This document shows, piece by piece, positions 17,944 to 26,493 of a stretch of DNA of 64,000 nucleotides. A program made the position numbers and the translations under genes. The stretch covers positions 581,699 to 645,698 of the forward strand of contig CAWALL010000002.1 of assembly GCA_963782885.1 (NCBI GenBank), written 5' to 3'. Position 1 is the first letter of the stretch. Each line of letters starts with the position of its first letter. This DNA is from DATAOG01 sp963782885 (GTDB lineage Bacteria; Pseudomonadota; Alphaproteobacteria; Geminicoccales; Geminicoccaceae). The notes beneath the pieces are model-generated. The model was not told the DNA's origin and did no database searches. It was given only the letters and a program-made list of their open reading frames with translations.

Positions 17944-18494
17944 AGCGGCTGATCGTGATCCTCCTGAGCCTCGGCTGGCTGGCCGCCTGCTCCAGCAGCG
18001 GCGTTCCGGAATGCAAGGACGGTGCCCCGCCGAACGCCGGCATCAGCGGCTACCGTCTCGGCCCGCGCGATATAGTCCAGGTCACGATTTTCCGGCAGCC
18101 GGACATGTCCGGCCAGTTCACGATCGATGGCGAGGGTTTCCTCGCGCTGCCGCTGGTCGGCGAGTTCAAGGCCGGCGGCCTGACCACGCGCGAGCTCGAG
18201 GACCAGATCGAGGCGCGCCTGAAGAAGGATCAGTTCCTCGTCAACCCGCAGGTCGGCGTCCAGCTGCAGAGCTACCGGTCCTTCTATGTCCTCGGCGAGG
18301 TCTCCAATCCCGGGGCCTACGAGTTCCGGGACGGCATGACCCTGACCAACGGCATCGCGCTGGCCGGCGGCTACACCTACCGGGCCAACCAGACCAGCGC
18401 GAGCATCGAGCGCAGCGGCTGTGCGTTCCCCGCGCGTGTCGATACGCTGGTCCAGCCGGGCGACGTCATCACCGTGCCGGAACGGTACTTCTAG
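17940..18494 (+). CDS. Polysaccharide biosynthesis/export lipoprotein (Wza-like)
   Basis: 184 residues from a GTG at 17940. A lipoprotein signal (LIVILLSLGWLAAC) precedes a Poly_export domain (GYRLGPRDIVQVTIFRQPDMSGQFTIDGEGFLALPLVGEF) and a SLBB domain (RSFYVLGEVSNPGAYEFRDGMTLTNGIALAGGYTYRAN). This is the outer-membrane channel component for capsule or exopolysaccharide export, in the short form with one SLBB domain. No polymerase, Wzc-type kinase or glycosyltransferases are adjacent, so its polysaccharide locus is elsewhere. Confidence 0.9.
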   Translation: MKRLIVILLSLGWLAACSSSGVPECKDGAPPNAGISGYRLGPRDIVQVTIFRQPDMSGQFTIDGEGFLALPLVGEFKAGGLTTRELEDQIEARLKKDQFLVNPQVGVQLQSYRSFYVLGEVSNPGAYEFRDGMTLTNGIALAGGYTYRANQTSASIERSGCAFPARVDTLVQPGDVITVPERYF

Positions 18495-18705
18495 ACCGCT
18501 GAGGGCTTTTTCAAGCCGGTCCTGACATCCAGCCGGCGCCCTCGGGGCAGATCGCACCCCCGGGCGATCACGCCCTGCCCAGACGCTTTTGGGTTGTGAG
18601 CGGATGGCGGCGTGCTAGGCTCGCCGGCAAAGCCATCATCGATCCGGCCGTCAGCGCCCTGAACCGCTGGCCCGCCCACGGCCGGGCTTAGCGGGGAGGT
18701 TTGCC

Positions 18706-20301
18706 ATGTGGCTGCATCGGTGCGACGCCCGCTGGGCTGCCCTCGGCCTGGCCCTGGCGATTGGCCTCGGCAGCGCCCCGGCACGTGCCGCGGGCGAGCT
18801 TCGCGTCGCCAACTCGGGCGAGCCCGACACGCTGGACCCGCATCACGTCACCGGCACCTGGGAGAACCGGATCATCGGCGACATGTTCATGGGCCTGACC
18901 ACCGAGGCGGCCGATGGCAGCGTGATCCCGGGCGCCGCCGAGAGCTGGCAGGTGAGCGACGACGGCCTCGTCTACACCTTCAAGCTACGCGATCACAACT
19001 GGTCCGACGGGGTCCCGGTGACCGCCGACGATTTCGTGTTCGCGTTCCACCGCATCCTCGATCCCGCCACCGCCGCCGAATACGCCTCGCTCCTGTACAC
19101 GATCAAGAACGCCAAGGCGATCAACGAGGGCGCCATCGAGGACCTGGACAGGCTGGGCGTGCAGGCACTCGACCCCAAGACCTTGGAGATCACGCTCGAG
19201 AGCCCGACGCCTTACTTCCTCGAGCAGCTGACCCACTACACCGCCTTCCCGGTGCCCAAGCACAAGGTCGAGAAGCTTGGCGACGAATGGGTCAAGCCCG
19301 GCAACATCGTCGGCAACGGGGCCTACACGGTCGTCGAATGGGTGCCGAACGACCACATCAAGTCGGTCAAGAACCCGGCGTTCTACGACGCCGCCAACGT
19401 CGCGATCGACAGCGTCACCTTCTATCCGGCCGAGGAGCGCAACGCCGCGACCAAGCGGTTCCGCGCCGGCGAGATCGACGTCCAGTACGACTTCGCCTCG
19501 GATCAGATCGACTGGCTCAAGGCGAACCTGCCGGAGGAGACCCGGATCGCGCCCTACCTCGGCATCTACTACTACGCGATCAACACCCGCAAGCCGCCGT
19601 TCGACGACCGGAACGTGCGCCAGGCGCTGGCGCTCGCGATCGACCGCGAAGCGATCACCGACAAGATCCTGCGCGCGGGCGAACTGCCGGCTTACAGCTT
19701 CGTGCCGCCGGGCACCGGCAACTACGGCGAGCCGGCCTACGTCGACTGGAAGAACACGGCCTATCCGGACCGTCTGACCAAGGCCCAGGACCTGCTCGCG
19801 GCGGCGGGTTTCGGTCCGGAGCAGCCGCTCCGGCTGACGCTCCGCTACAACACCTCCGAGACCCACAAGAAGGTGGCGATCGCGGTCGCCGCCATGTGGA
19901 AGCAGCTCGGGGTCGATACCGAGCTCTTCAACAGCGAGGTCAAGGTCCACTACAACGACCTGCAGACGGGCAACTTCCAGGTCGCGCGCGCCGCCTGGAT
20001 CGCCGACTACAACGACGCCCAGAACTTCCTCTACCTGATGGACAGCAACACGGGGGTTCTGAACTACGCGGGCTATGCCAACCCGGAGTTCAACCGCTTC
20101 ATGGCGGAGGCCTCGAAGACGGCCGACCTCAAGGCGCGGGCGCAACTGCTGCACCAGGCCGAAGCGGTCGCGATGACCGACATGCCGAACATCCCGATCT
20201 TCTACTACGTCTCTAAGGATCTGGTCGCCAAGTCGGTCAAGGGCTGGGTCGACAACACCAAGGACATCCATCGCACCCGTTTTTTGACTGTCGAGCGCTG
20301 A
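18706..20301 (+). CDS. oppA: Oligopeptide ABC transporter substrate-binding protein
   Basis: 531 residues, SBP family 5 (cluster C). A signal peptide ends AARAAG near residue 30. The mature protein starts LRVANSGEPDTLDPHHVTGT and has AESWQVSDDGLVYTFKLRD, ADDFVFAFHRILDPATAAEYA, GNGAYTVVEWVPNDHIK and FYYVSKDLVAKSVKGW, all typical of OppA. It captures peptides in the periplasm for the OppBC channel encoded just downstream. The operon is interrupted by a decayed gene between oppA and oppB and by relocation of oppDF to the other strand. Confidence 0.93.
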   Translation: MWLHRCDARWAALGLALAIGLGSAPARAAGELRVANSGEPDTLDPHHVTGTWENRIIGDMFMGLTTEAADGSVIPGAAESWQVSDDGLVYTFKLRDHNWSDGVPVTADDFVFAFHRILDPATAAEYASLLYTIKNAKAINEGAIEDLDRLGVQALDPKTLEITLESPTPYFLEQLTHYTAFPVPKHKVEKLGDEWVKPGNIVGNGAYTVVEWVPNDHIKSVKNPAFYDAANVAIDSVTFYPAEERNAATKRFRAGEIDVQYDFASDQIDWLKANLPEETRIAPYLGIYYYAINTRKPPFDDRNVRQALALAIDREAITDKILRAGELPAYSFVPPGTGNYGEPAYVDWKNTAYPDRLTKAQDLLAAAGFGPEQPLRLTLRYNTSETHKKVAIAVAAMWKQLGVDTELFNSEVKVHYNDLQTGNFQVARAAWIADYNDAQNFLYLMDSNTGVLNYAGYANPEFNRFMAEASKTADLKARAQLLHQAEAVAMTDMPNIPIFYYVSKDLVAKSVKGWVDNTKDIHRTRFLTVER

Positions 20302-20316
20302 GATGCCTGTGGGGCC

Positions 20317-20337
20317 GGCGGGCCGCTCTGGCCCGCC
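20317..20337 (+). terminator. GC-rich hairpin after oppA
   Basis: GGCGGGCC and GGCCCGCC pair over 8 bp with a GCTCT loop, 15 bp after the oppA stop. There is no U-run, so it is more likely an mRNA-stabilising or attenuating hairpin that keeps the binding protein in excess over the permeases, as often seen in such operons. Confidence 0.5.
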
Positions 20338-20390
20338 GCCCCGCCGCCTTGGGTCGGTGGTTTGATGAGGGCGCCCGGGTGATGTGATGA

Positions 20391-21217
20391 ATGATCTGCG
20401 CAAAGAGGACGTCGTCAATTCGCGCGCTCGAGCACGACCGTCCCGGCCATTCGTTCGTCGCCGTCGACGGTTCCCGCTGGGGGGAGTTGATCCTCCCCGC
20501 TCCGGAAGAGGCGAGCAAGAGAACCGACGCCGGGCTGCGGGTGCTGGCGGTGACGGGTTTTTTCTACAGCATCGAGCTGCTGAGCGCTCTGCTCGGCTAC
20601 GAGCGTGCCCACCCGGCGCGTCTCTATCCGGTGGCAGTCGCCACGGACGACGCGGTCAATGCGGACGCCAGGATCGGCCTGCGCAAGAGGGTCTGGAAGC
20701 ACTACGACCGTCCGAGCGGGTGGCGATCGAGGCGGCGGCCATCGAAACCGCGCTGCAGTCGGGGCTGCCCGTCTACACGGGCGAATTCAAGATGGAGTGG
20801 TTTTTTCAGCAGCTCGCAACCTGGCACCCCGACGCCATCATGGTCTGCGGCTGCGGTCAGATCTTCGACAGCCGGATTCTTGGCGCGGCCCGCTATGGCG
20901 TTTACAACTTTCTTACGAAGATACCGTGGCGCGCAACGATCCCTGGACGTGCTGGACCGTGCACCAAACGACCGAAGGGGTGGACGCCGGTCCGATCGCC
21001 CCCGATCTCGGTTGCCGATGCTCACGGACGGATCGTGCGAGATCCGAAGCGCTTCTACGACAAGCTGAAGGGAGTGGTCGGACCCATGGCCACGATCCTG
21101 ATCGAGGAGCTGGCTCGCCTCGGCGACGGCGGTCCTGAGGGGCGTGTCACGCGGATCGATTTCGAGCCAAGGCTTCCGGACGGTGTCAAGACGCACCTTC
21201 GAGCGCCGATCGCCTGA
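20391..21217 (+). pseudogene. Formyltransferase-family protein, frameshifted
   Basis: Coding sense runs through three frames. It begins ALEHDRPGHSFVAVDGSRWGELI and GLRVLAVTGFFYSIELLSALL, shifts near 20700 to ERVAIEAAAIETALQSGLPVYTGEFK and HPDAIMVCGCGQIFDSRIL, shifts near 20925 to DPWTCWTVHQTTEGVDAGPI and shifts back near 21010 to ISVADAHGRIVRDPKRFYDKL. The middle block (GxPVYTG..K, DAIMVCGCGQIF, HQTTEGVDAGPI) is the pattern of methionyl-tRNA/GART formyltransferase-like proteins, where the last block contains the HxxxxxxDxGPI motif. At least three frameshifts mean it is dead. It lies inside the opp operon. Confidence 0.75.
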
Positions 21218-21252
21218 GCGCCGGCAGGGGCCAGGCCCGCTCGGGTGAGGCC

Positions 21253-22176
21253 GTGGGCGCCTACGTCACCCGCCGCCTCCTGACCAGCATCCCGACCCTG
21301 CTGGTGATCGTCACGGTCGCCTTCTTCATGATGCGGGTGGCGCCCGGCGGCCCGTTCGATCGCGAGCGGGCGCTGCCGGTCGAGATCGAGAAGAACGTGC
21401 TCAAGGCCTACCATCTCGACCAGCCGGTGCTGCTGCAGTACCGCGACTATCTGCTTGGCCTGCTGCACGGCGACTTCGGCCCGTCGTTCAAGTATCGGGA
21501 CTTCACGGTCGCGGAGCTGCTCGCGACCGGGTTTCCGGCCAGCCTCGAGGTCGGCGGCCTCGCGCTCGGGCTCGCCATCGGGCTTGGGATCACGCTCGGC
21601 ACGCTCGCAGCACTCCGCCAGAACACGGGCTTCGACCACGGCGTCATGGCGACCGCGATGACCGGGATCGCGGTCCCGAACTTCGTCATGGCGCCGCTTT
21701 TGACCCTGATCTTCGGGGTCTGGCTGCGCTGGCTGCCGGTCGCCGGCTGGAATGGCGGTGCCGCCCCGAACCTGATCCTGCCGGTGATCGCGCTGGCGCT
21801 CCCGCAGATCGCCTACATCGCGCGTCTGACCCGCGGCAGCATGATCGAAGTGCTGCACGCGAACTACATCCGGACCGCGCGCGCCAAGGGCCTGCGCGAG
21901 CAGGTCGTGATCGTCCGGCACGCGCTCAAGGGTGCGCTCATGCCCGTGGTCTCGTACCTCGGCCCCGCGACCGCGCAGCTGGTCACCGGCTCGGTCGTGA
22001 TCGAGACCATCTTCGGCATCCCCGGGATCGGCCGCTACTTCGTCCAGGGGGCGCTGAACCGGGACTATACCCTGGTGATGGGCACCGTGATCACCTACGC
22101 GGTGCTGATCATCGCCTTGAACCTCGCCGTCGATCTGCTCTATGGCCTGCTCGATCCGAAGGTGAAGCAGCGATGA
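21253..22176 (+). CDS. oppB: Oligopeptide ABC transporter permease
   Basis: 307 residues from a GTG at 21253. Starts AYVTRRLLTSIPTLLVIVTVAFFMMR, the standard OppB/DppB first helix, with APGGPFDRERALP and then LDQPVLLQYRDYLLGLLHGDFGPS after it. Six membrane helices are visible, and the EAA loop reads IARLTRGSMIEVLHANYIRTARAKGL. It ends YGLLDPKVKQR. It forms the inner-membrane channel with OppC, whose ATG overlaps the OppB stop (ATGA). Confidence 0.96.
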   Translation: MGAYVTRRLLTSIPTLLVIVTVAFFMMRVAPGGPFDRERALPVEIEKNVLKAYHLDQPVLLQYRDYLLGLLHGDFGPSFKYRDFTVAELLATGFPASLEVGGLALGLAIGLGITLGTLAALRQNTGFDHGVMATAMTGIAVPNFVMAPLLTLIFGVWLRWLPVAGWNGGAAPNLILPVIALALPQIAYIARLTRGSMIEVLHANYIRTARAKGLREQVVIVRHALKGALMPVVSYLGPATAQLVTGSVVIETIFGIPGIGRYFVQGALNRDYTLVMGTVITYAVLIIALNLAVDLLYGLLDPKVKQR

Positions 22177-23069
22177 GGGTGACGCTTCGCCCGGACGCGC
22201 TTGAGCCGGTCCCTGAGGTGGAGGGCCGCTCGCTCTGGCAGGATGCCCGCCGCCGGCTGTTCCGCAACAAGGCGGCGGTGGTCTCGATGTTCGTGCTGGC
22301 GCTGATCGCGACCCTTGCGCTCCTCGCCCCCTGGCTCAGCCCCTACGCCTATGACGAGGTCTTCTGGGATCAGATCCAGGCGCCGCCCGATCTCGCCCAT
22401 GGCCACTGGTTCGGCACCGACGGCAACGGCCGCGACCTGTTCGTGCGGACGCTGTACGGCGGCCGGGTCTCGCTGACGGTCGGTCTGCTGGCGACCGCGG
22501 TCAGCCTCGTGATCGGCGTCACCTGGGGTGCTGTCGCGGGCTACGTCGGCGGCGCGCTCGACAATCTGATGATGCGCTTCGTCGACGTCATGTACTCGCT
22601 GCCCTTCATGTTCTTCGTGATCCTGCTGATGGTGGTGTTCGGCCGCCACATCTTCCTGATCTTCCTCGCGATCGGCGCGGTCGAGTGGCTGACCATGGCC
22701 CGGATCGTGCGCGGCCAGACGCTCGCGGTGAAGGGCAAGGAGTTCATCGAGGCGGCCCGTGCCGCGGGCGTTCCCAATCGCAAGATCATCACGCGCCACA
22801 TCATCCCGAACGTGCTCGGGCCGGTCGTGGTCTACGTCACGCTCACCGTACCGCAGGTGATCCTGACCGAGTCCTTCCTCAGCTTTCTCGGCCTCGGCGT
22901 CCAGGAGCCGCTGACCTCCTGGGGCGTTCTGATTTCCGAGGGTGCTGCCCAGATGGAATCCGCCCCCTGGCTCCTGATCTTCCCCGCGACCTTCCTTGCG
23001 ATCACGCTGTTCTGCTTCAACTTCATCGGCGACGGCCTGCGCGACGCGCTGGACCCGAAGGATCGGTAG
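22173..23069 (+). CDS. oppC: Oligopeptide ABC transporter permease
   Basis: 298 residues. A cytosolic leader (SLWQDARRRLFRNKAAVVSM) leads into the first helix, then the periplasmic HWFGTDGNGRDLFVRTLYGGRVSL, which is the OppC/DppC signature, and the EAA loop EFIEAARAAGVPNRKIITRHIIPN. It ends in FCFNFIGDGLRDALDPKDR. It overlaps oppB by 4 bp. In a normal operon oppD would follow; here an antitoxin gene does, and oppD-oppF are on the opposite strand at 31305-33253. Confidence 0.96.
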   Translation: MRVTLRPDALEPVPEVEGRSLWQDARRRLFRNKAAVVSMFVLALIATLALLAPWLSPYAYDEVFWDQIQAPPDLAHGHWFGTDGNGRDLFVRTLYGGRVSLTVGLLATAVSLVIGVTWGAVAGYVGGALDNLMMRFVDVMYSLPFMFFVILLMVVFGRHIFLIFLAIGAVEWLTMARIVRGQTLAVKGKEFIEAARAAGVPNRKIITRHIIPNVLGPVVVYVTLTVPQVILTESFLSFLGLGVQEPLTSWGVLISEGAAQMESAPWLLIFPATFLAITLFCFNFIGDGLRDALDPKDR

Positions 23070-23110
23070 GCTGAACACCACTTGATCATCGCGAGGAATT
23101 GGAAACCAGC

Positions 23111-23359
23111 ATGGCTCAGCTCGTGGTCCGCACTCTGGAAGATGACGTCAAGGCGGGTCTGCAGCGCCGCGCACGCCGCCACGGCCGCAGTACCGAGGAG
23201 GAGGTCCGAGAAATCCTGCGCAACGCCGTACCGCAGGAGGATTCCTCCAACGAACCGCTCGGCAGCCGGCTGCGCGCGCGCTTCGCCGCGATCGGGCTCC
23301 AGGACGATTCGCCTGAGCTGCCGGGCGGGATCGCGCAGCCGGCAACCTTCGAGGAATGA
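23111..23359 (+). CDS. FitA-like ribbon-helix-helix antitoxin
   Basis: 82 residues starting MAQLVVRTLEDDVKAGLQRRARRHGRSTEEEVREILRNAV when read from the ATG at 23111: a RHH DNA-binding N-terminus in the FitA/Arc style. The C-terminal tail (SRLRARFAAIG, then PELPGG) is the toxin-binding part. Its stop overlaps the start of a fitB-like PIN toxin gene (ATGA at 23356), but that gene continues for only 20 bases before the inversion breakpoint. The antitoxin is intact and now orphaned. Confidence 0.88.
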   Translation: MAQLVVRTLEDDVKAGLQRRARRHGRSTEEEVREILRNAVPQEDSSNEPLGSRLRARFAAIGLQDDSPELPGGIAQPATFEE

Positions 23360-23375
23360 TCGTCCTCGACACCAA
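23356..23375 (+). pseudogene. FitB-like PIN toxin, 5' fragment at inversion breakpoint
   Basis: The bases encode MIVLDTN, the invariant N-terminus of PIN toxins with the first catalytic Asp. Homology stops after ACCAA at 23375. The continuation (VISALMRQDADPVAVEWL and onward) is found on the minus strand beginning exactly at 35592; joining the two gives ACC-AAC-GTC-ATC in frame. Confidence 0.8.
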
Positions 23376-23641
23376 TCGGCATGGCGGATCGCTATTGAGC
23401 CCTGCGGATCGAGGCGCCGGCAGGCTTCGATCACCGGACGGGCGGTATCGAGCGCGCTGTGTCCCGGACCGCAGCCATAGTCCATCATCACGAATTCCGG
23501 CGCGACGGCGCCGATCTCGCCCACCAGGGCGCACAACCGCTCCGCATGGCTGCGGACCATCTGGTCCTGCATGAGAGAGTTGCGGTCGTGGTCGACCATG
23601 TGCTCGGTCGATGCGATGTTCCGTCGAGATTCATCTGCCAC
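23376..23641 (-). pseudogene. SABATH-type SAM methyltransferase, 5' fragment at inversion breakpoint
   Basis: From a GTG at 23641 with GGGAGGAG 8 bases upstream the frame reads through MVDHDRNSLMQDQMVRSHA, then EFVMMDYGCGPGHSALDTA (SAM-binding motif I) and ends SIAIRHAD at 23376. This is the N-terminal third of a salicylate/benzoate carboxyl methyltransferase-like enzyme. The missing part starts at 35593 on the plus strand with QAGNDWNMLFAL; together they give HADQAGNDW, the expected HxDxxxND sequence of the family. Confidence 0.8.
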
Positions 23642-23827
23642 AGCTCGATCTCCTCCCGCGGCGGGCGATCGCCCCCGGACCTGTGCGCAAGTTCGCTGTT
23701 CCGGTCGAGAAAGACAATTCCTCAGCCAGGGATGGCCGAGCTGGCGCTGCCGCGAGGCTAGGGTCGACCGCCTGCGGCTGCTATCCTCGGCGCCGATCTG
23801 CCAGGAACTGCGCCAGACCCGCCACCG

Positions 23828-26491
23828 ATGCCCGTCGCCGATCGCCAGCCAGCGCCCGCCGCCTCGCCGATGATCGCCCAGTATCAGGCGTGCAAGGCCG
23901 AGCACCCCGACTGCCTGCTGTTCTTCCGCATGGGCGATTTCTACGAGCTGTTCTTCGAGGACGCGCAAAAGGCCGCCCCTGCGCTCGACATCGCGCTGAC
24001 CAAACGCGGGCGCCATCAGGGCGACGACATCCCGATGTGCGGCGTGCCGGTGCACAGCGCCGAGAGCTATCTGGAGCGCCTGATCCGCCACGGCTTCAAG
24101 GTCGCGATCTGCGAGCAGACCGAAGACCCGGCGGCCGCCCGCAAGCGCGGCGCCAAGTCCCTGGTCGAGCGCGCCGTGATCCGGGTGGTCACGCCCGGCA
24201 CGCTGACCGAGGACAGCCTGCTCGAGGCCAGGCGACACAATTTCCTGGCCGCGCTGGCGCGCAGCCAGCAGACGCTGGCACTCGCCTGGCTCGACATCTC
24301 GACCGGCGATTTCCTGACCGGACCGGTCGAGGGCGGCACGCTCGCCGCCGAGCTCGCCCGCATCGGACCGGGCGAGCTGCTGCTGCCCGAGGGCCTGCTC
24401 GAAATCGAGGCGCTGCGCCCGGCCTGGCGCGACCTCGGCGAGCGGCTGACGCCCTTGCCCGATCGCGAGTTCGATTCGCTTGCCGGAGAGCGCCGGCTGA
24501 AGACGAGCTTCGGGGTCGCAGCACTCGACGGCTTCGGCGCCTTCTCGCGCGCCGAACTCGGCGCCAGCGGTGCGCTGCTCGGTTACGTCGAGCTGACCCA
24601 GAAGGGCCGGCTGCCGCATCTCGCCCCGCCCCGGCGGGTGGCGCCCGGCACGCATCTTCTGGTCGATGCCGCGACCCGGCGCAATCTCGAGCTGCTGACC
24701 AACCTCTCGGGCGAGCGGCAGGGCAGCCTGCTCGCGGCCATTGACCGGACGGCGACCGGTGCCGGCGGCCGCCTGCTGGCGGCGCGGCTGGCAGCGCCCC
24801 TGGCCCGCGCCGAGCCGATCCGGCGCCGGCTCGACGCGGTCCAGGCGCTGGTCGAGGACCCGGCCCTGCGCGCCGATCTGCGCGAGGCGCTCAAGGGCTG
24901 TCCCGACCTCGAGCGCGCGCTTTCGCGCCTGTCGCTCGGCCGCGGCGGGCCGCGCGACCTGCTCGCGATCAGAACCGGGCTCGCCGCCGCTGGCGAGATC
25001 AAACAGCGCCTGGCGCGCAGCACTTCGCCGCTCGCCGGCAGCGGCCAGGCGATCGACGCGCAGACGAAGCTCGTCGCCCGGCTCGAGGCGGCGCTGATCC
25101 CGGACCCGCCCTTCCTCGCCCGCGACGGCGGCTTCATCGCCGCGGGCTTCCAGGTCGAGCTCGACCGCCTGCGGGCCTTGCGCGACCAGGCGCGCCGGCA
25201 CATCGCGGCCCTCGAGGCCCGGGTCCAGAAGGAAACCGGCATCGGCTCCCTCAAGATCCGGCACAACAATCTGCTCGGCTATTACATCGAGGTGACCGCG
25301 ACCCACCTCGCCAAGGTGCCGGCGCATTTCGTCCAGCGTCAGAGCATGGCGAACGCGACCCGCTACAGCATCGCCGAGCTCGCCGAGCTCGAAAGCCAGA
25401 TCGCCAGCGCCCGCGAGCGCGCGCTGACGCTCGAGCTCGAGCTGTTCGAGGAGCTCTGCCAGACCGTTCTCGCGGAGGCCGAAGCGATCGCCCGGACCGC
25501 GCAGGCGATCGCACGGCTCGACGTTGCCGCGGGGCTCGCCGAGCTCGCGACCGAACAACGCTACGTCCGCCCCGAGATCGAAGAGGGCGACGCCTTCGCG
25601 GTCCGGGCGGGTCGCCACCCGGTGGTCGAGCAGGCGCTGGCCGCGGAGGCCAAGCCCTTCATCGCCAACGATGCGGATCTGTCCGGCAGTTCGCGCCTGT
25701 GGCTGCTGACCGGCCCGAACATGGCCGGCAAGAGCACGTTCCTGCGCCAGAACGCGCTGATCGCGGTGCTCGCGCAGATCGGTTCCTTCGTGCCCGCCGA
25801 GCATGCGCGGATCGGGGTCGTGGACCGCCTGTTTTCCCGGGTCGGTGCCGCCGACGACCTCGCCCGCGGCCGCTCGACCTTCATGGTCGAGATGGTCGAG
25901 ACCGCGGCGATCCTGAACCAGGCGACCGAGAAGAGCCTCGTGATCCTGGACGAGATCGGCCGCGGCACCGCGACCTTCGATGGCCTCTCGATCGCCTGGG
26001 CGGTGGTCGAGCACCTGCACGCGGTCAACCGCTGCCGGGGCCTGTTCGCGACCCACTTCCACGAGCTGACGGCGCTCGCCGCCAAGCTCGAGCACCTCGT
26101 CTGCCGGACCATGCGGGTCAAGGAATGGCAGGGCGACGTGATCTTCCTGCACGAGGTCGCCGAGGGCGCCGCCGACCGCTCCTATGGCGTCCACGTGGCA
26201 CGCCTGGCCGGCCTGCCGGCGCCGGTGCTGGCGCGCGCCGAGGAGGTCCTGCATCACCTCGAGCAGGGCGAGGCCAAAGGCGCTCCGGCGCGCCTCGCCG
26301 AGGACCTGCCGCTGTTCGCGGCCGCGGCCGCCCGCCCGCGCCCGCAGACCAGGACAGCATCCGCGGCCGCCGAGCCCTCACCCCTCGAAACGGCGCTCGA
26401 GGCCGCCAATCCGGATCAACTCACGCCGCGCGAGGCTCTGGAGCTGATCTACCGCCTGAAGAGCCTGCTCGATGATGCTGGCGAGGCCTGA
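23828..26491 (+). CDS. mutS: DNA mismatch repair protein MutS
   Basis: 887 residues. Mismatch-recognition domain with the Phe-Tyr-Glu wedge in LFFRMGDFYELFFEDA near residue 35, then DIALTKRG and the connector EDPAAARKRGAKSLVERAVIRVVTPGT. The ATPase has Walker A LTGPNMAGKSTFLRQ, SFVPAEHARIGVVDRLFSRVGAADDLARGRSTFMVEM, and Walker B SLVILDEIGRGTATFDG, followed by GLFATHFHEL. It recognises mismatches and recruits MutL. It is followed after 2 bp by a peptidase gene. A 1141-codon open frame on the opposite strand is a GC-bias shadow of this gene and oppC. The gene lies wholly inside the inferred inversion, so its strand relative to the origin has changed. Confidence 0.98.
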   Translation: MPVADRQPAPAASPMIAQYQACKAEHPDCLLFFRMGDFYELFFEDAQKAAPALDIALTKRGRHQGDDIPMCGVPVHSAESYLERLIRHGFKVAICEQTEDPAAARKRGAKSLVERAVIRVVTPGTLTEDSLLEARRHNFLAALARSQQTLALAWLDISTGDFLTGPVEGGTLAAELARIGPGELLLPEGLLEIEALRPAWRDLGERLTPLPDREFDSLAGERRLKTSFGVAALDGFGAFSRAELGASGALLGYVELTQKGRLPHLAPPRRVAPGTHLLVDAATRRNLELLTNLSGERQGSLLAAIDRTATGAGGRLLAARLAAPLARAEPIRRRLDAVQALVEDPALRADLREALKGCPDLERALSRLSLGRGGPRDLLAIRTGLAAAGEIKQRLARSTSPLAGSGQAIDAQTKLVARLEAALIPDPPFLARDGGFIAAGFQVELDRLRALRDQARRHIAALEARVQKETGIGSLKIRHNNLLGYYIEVTATHLAKVPAHFVQRQSMANATRYSIAELAELESQIASARERALTLELELFEELCQTVLAEAEAIARTAQAIARLDVAAGLAELATEQRYVRPEIEEGDAFAVRAGRHPVVEQALAAEAKPFIANDADLSGSSRLWLLTGPNMAGKSTFLRQNALIAVLAQIGSFVPAEHARIGVVDRLFSRVGAADDLARGRSTFMVEMVETAAILNQATEKSLVILDEIGRGTATFDGLSIAWAVVEHLHAVNRCRGLFATHFHELTALAAKLEHLVCRTMRVKEWQGDVIFLHEVAEGAADRSYGVHVARLAGLPAPVLARAEEVLHHLEQGEAKGAPARLAEDLPLFAAAAARPRPQTRTASAAAEPSPLETALEAANPDQLTPREALELIYRLKSLLDDAGEA

Positions 26492-26493
26492 CC

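Noticed and set aside
22832..26257. A 1141-codon open frame on the minus strand
   Set aside because: It is the antisense shadow of oppC-mutS in GC-rich DNA. Only its stretch at 23376-23641 has real protein sense (methyltransferase fragment).
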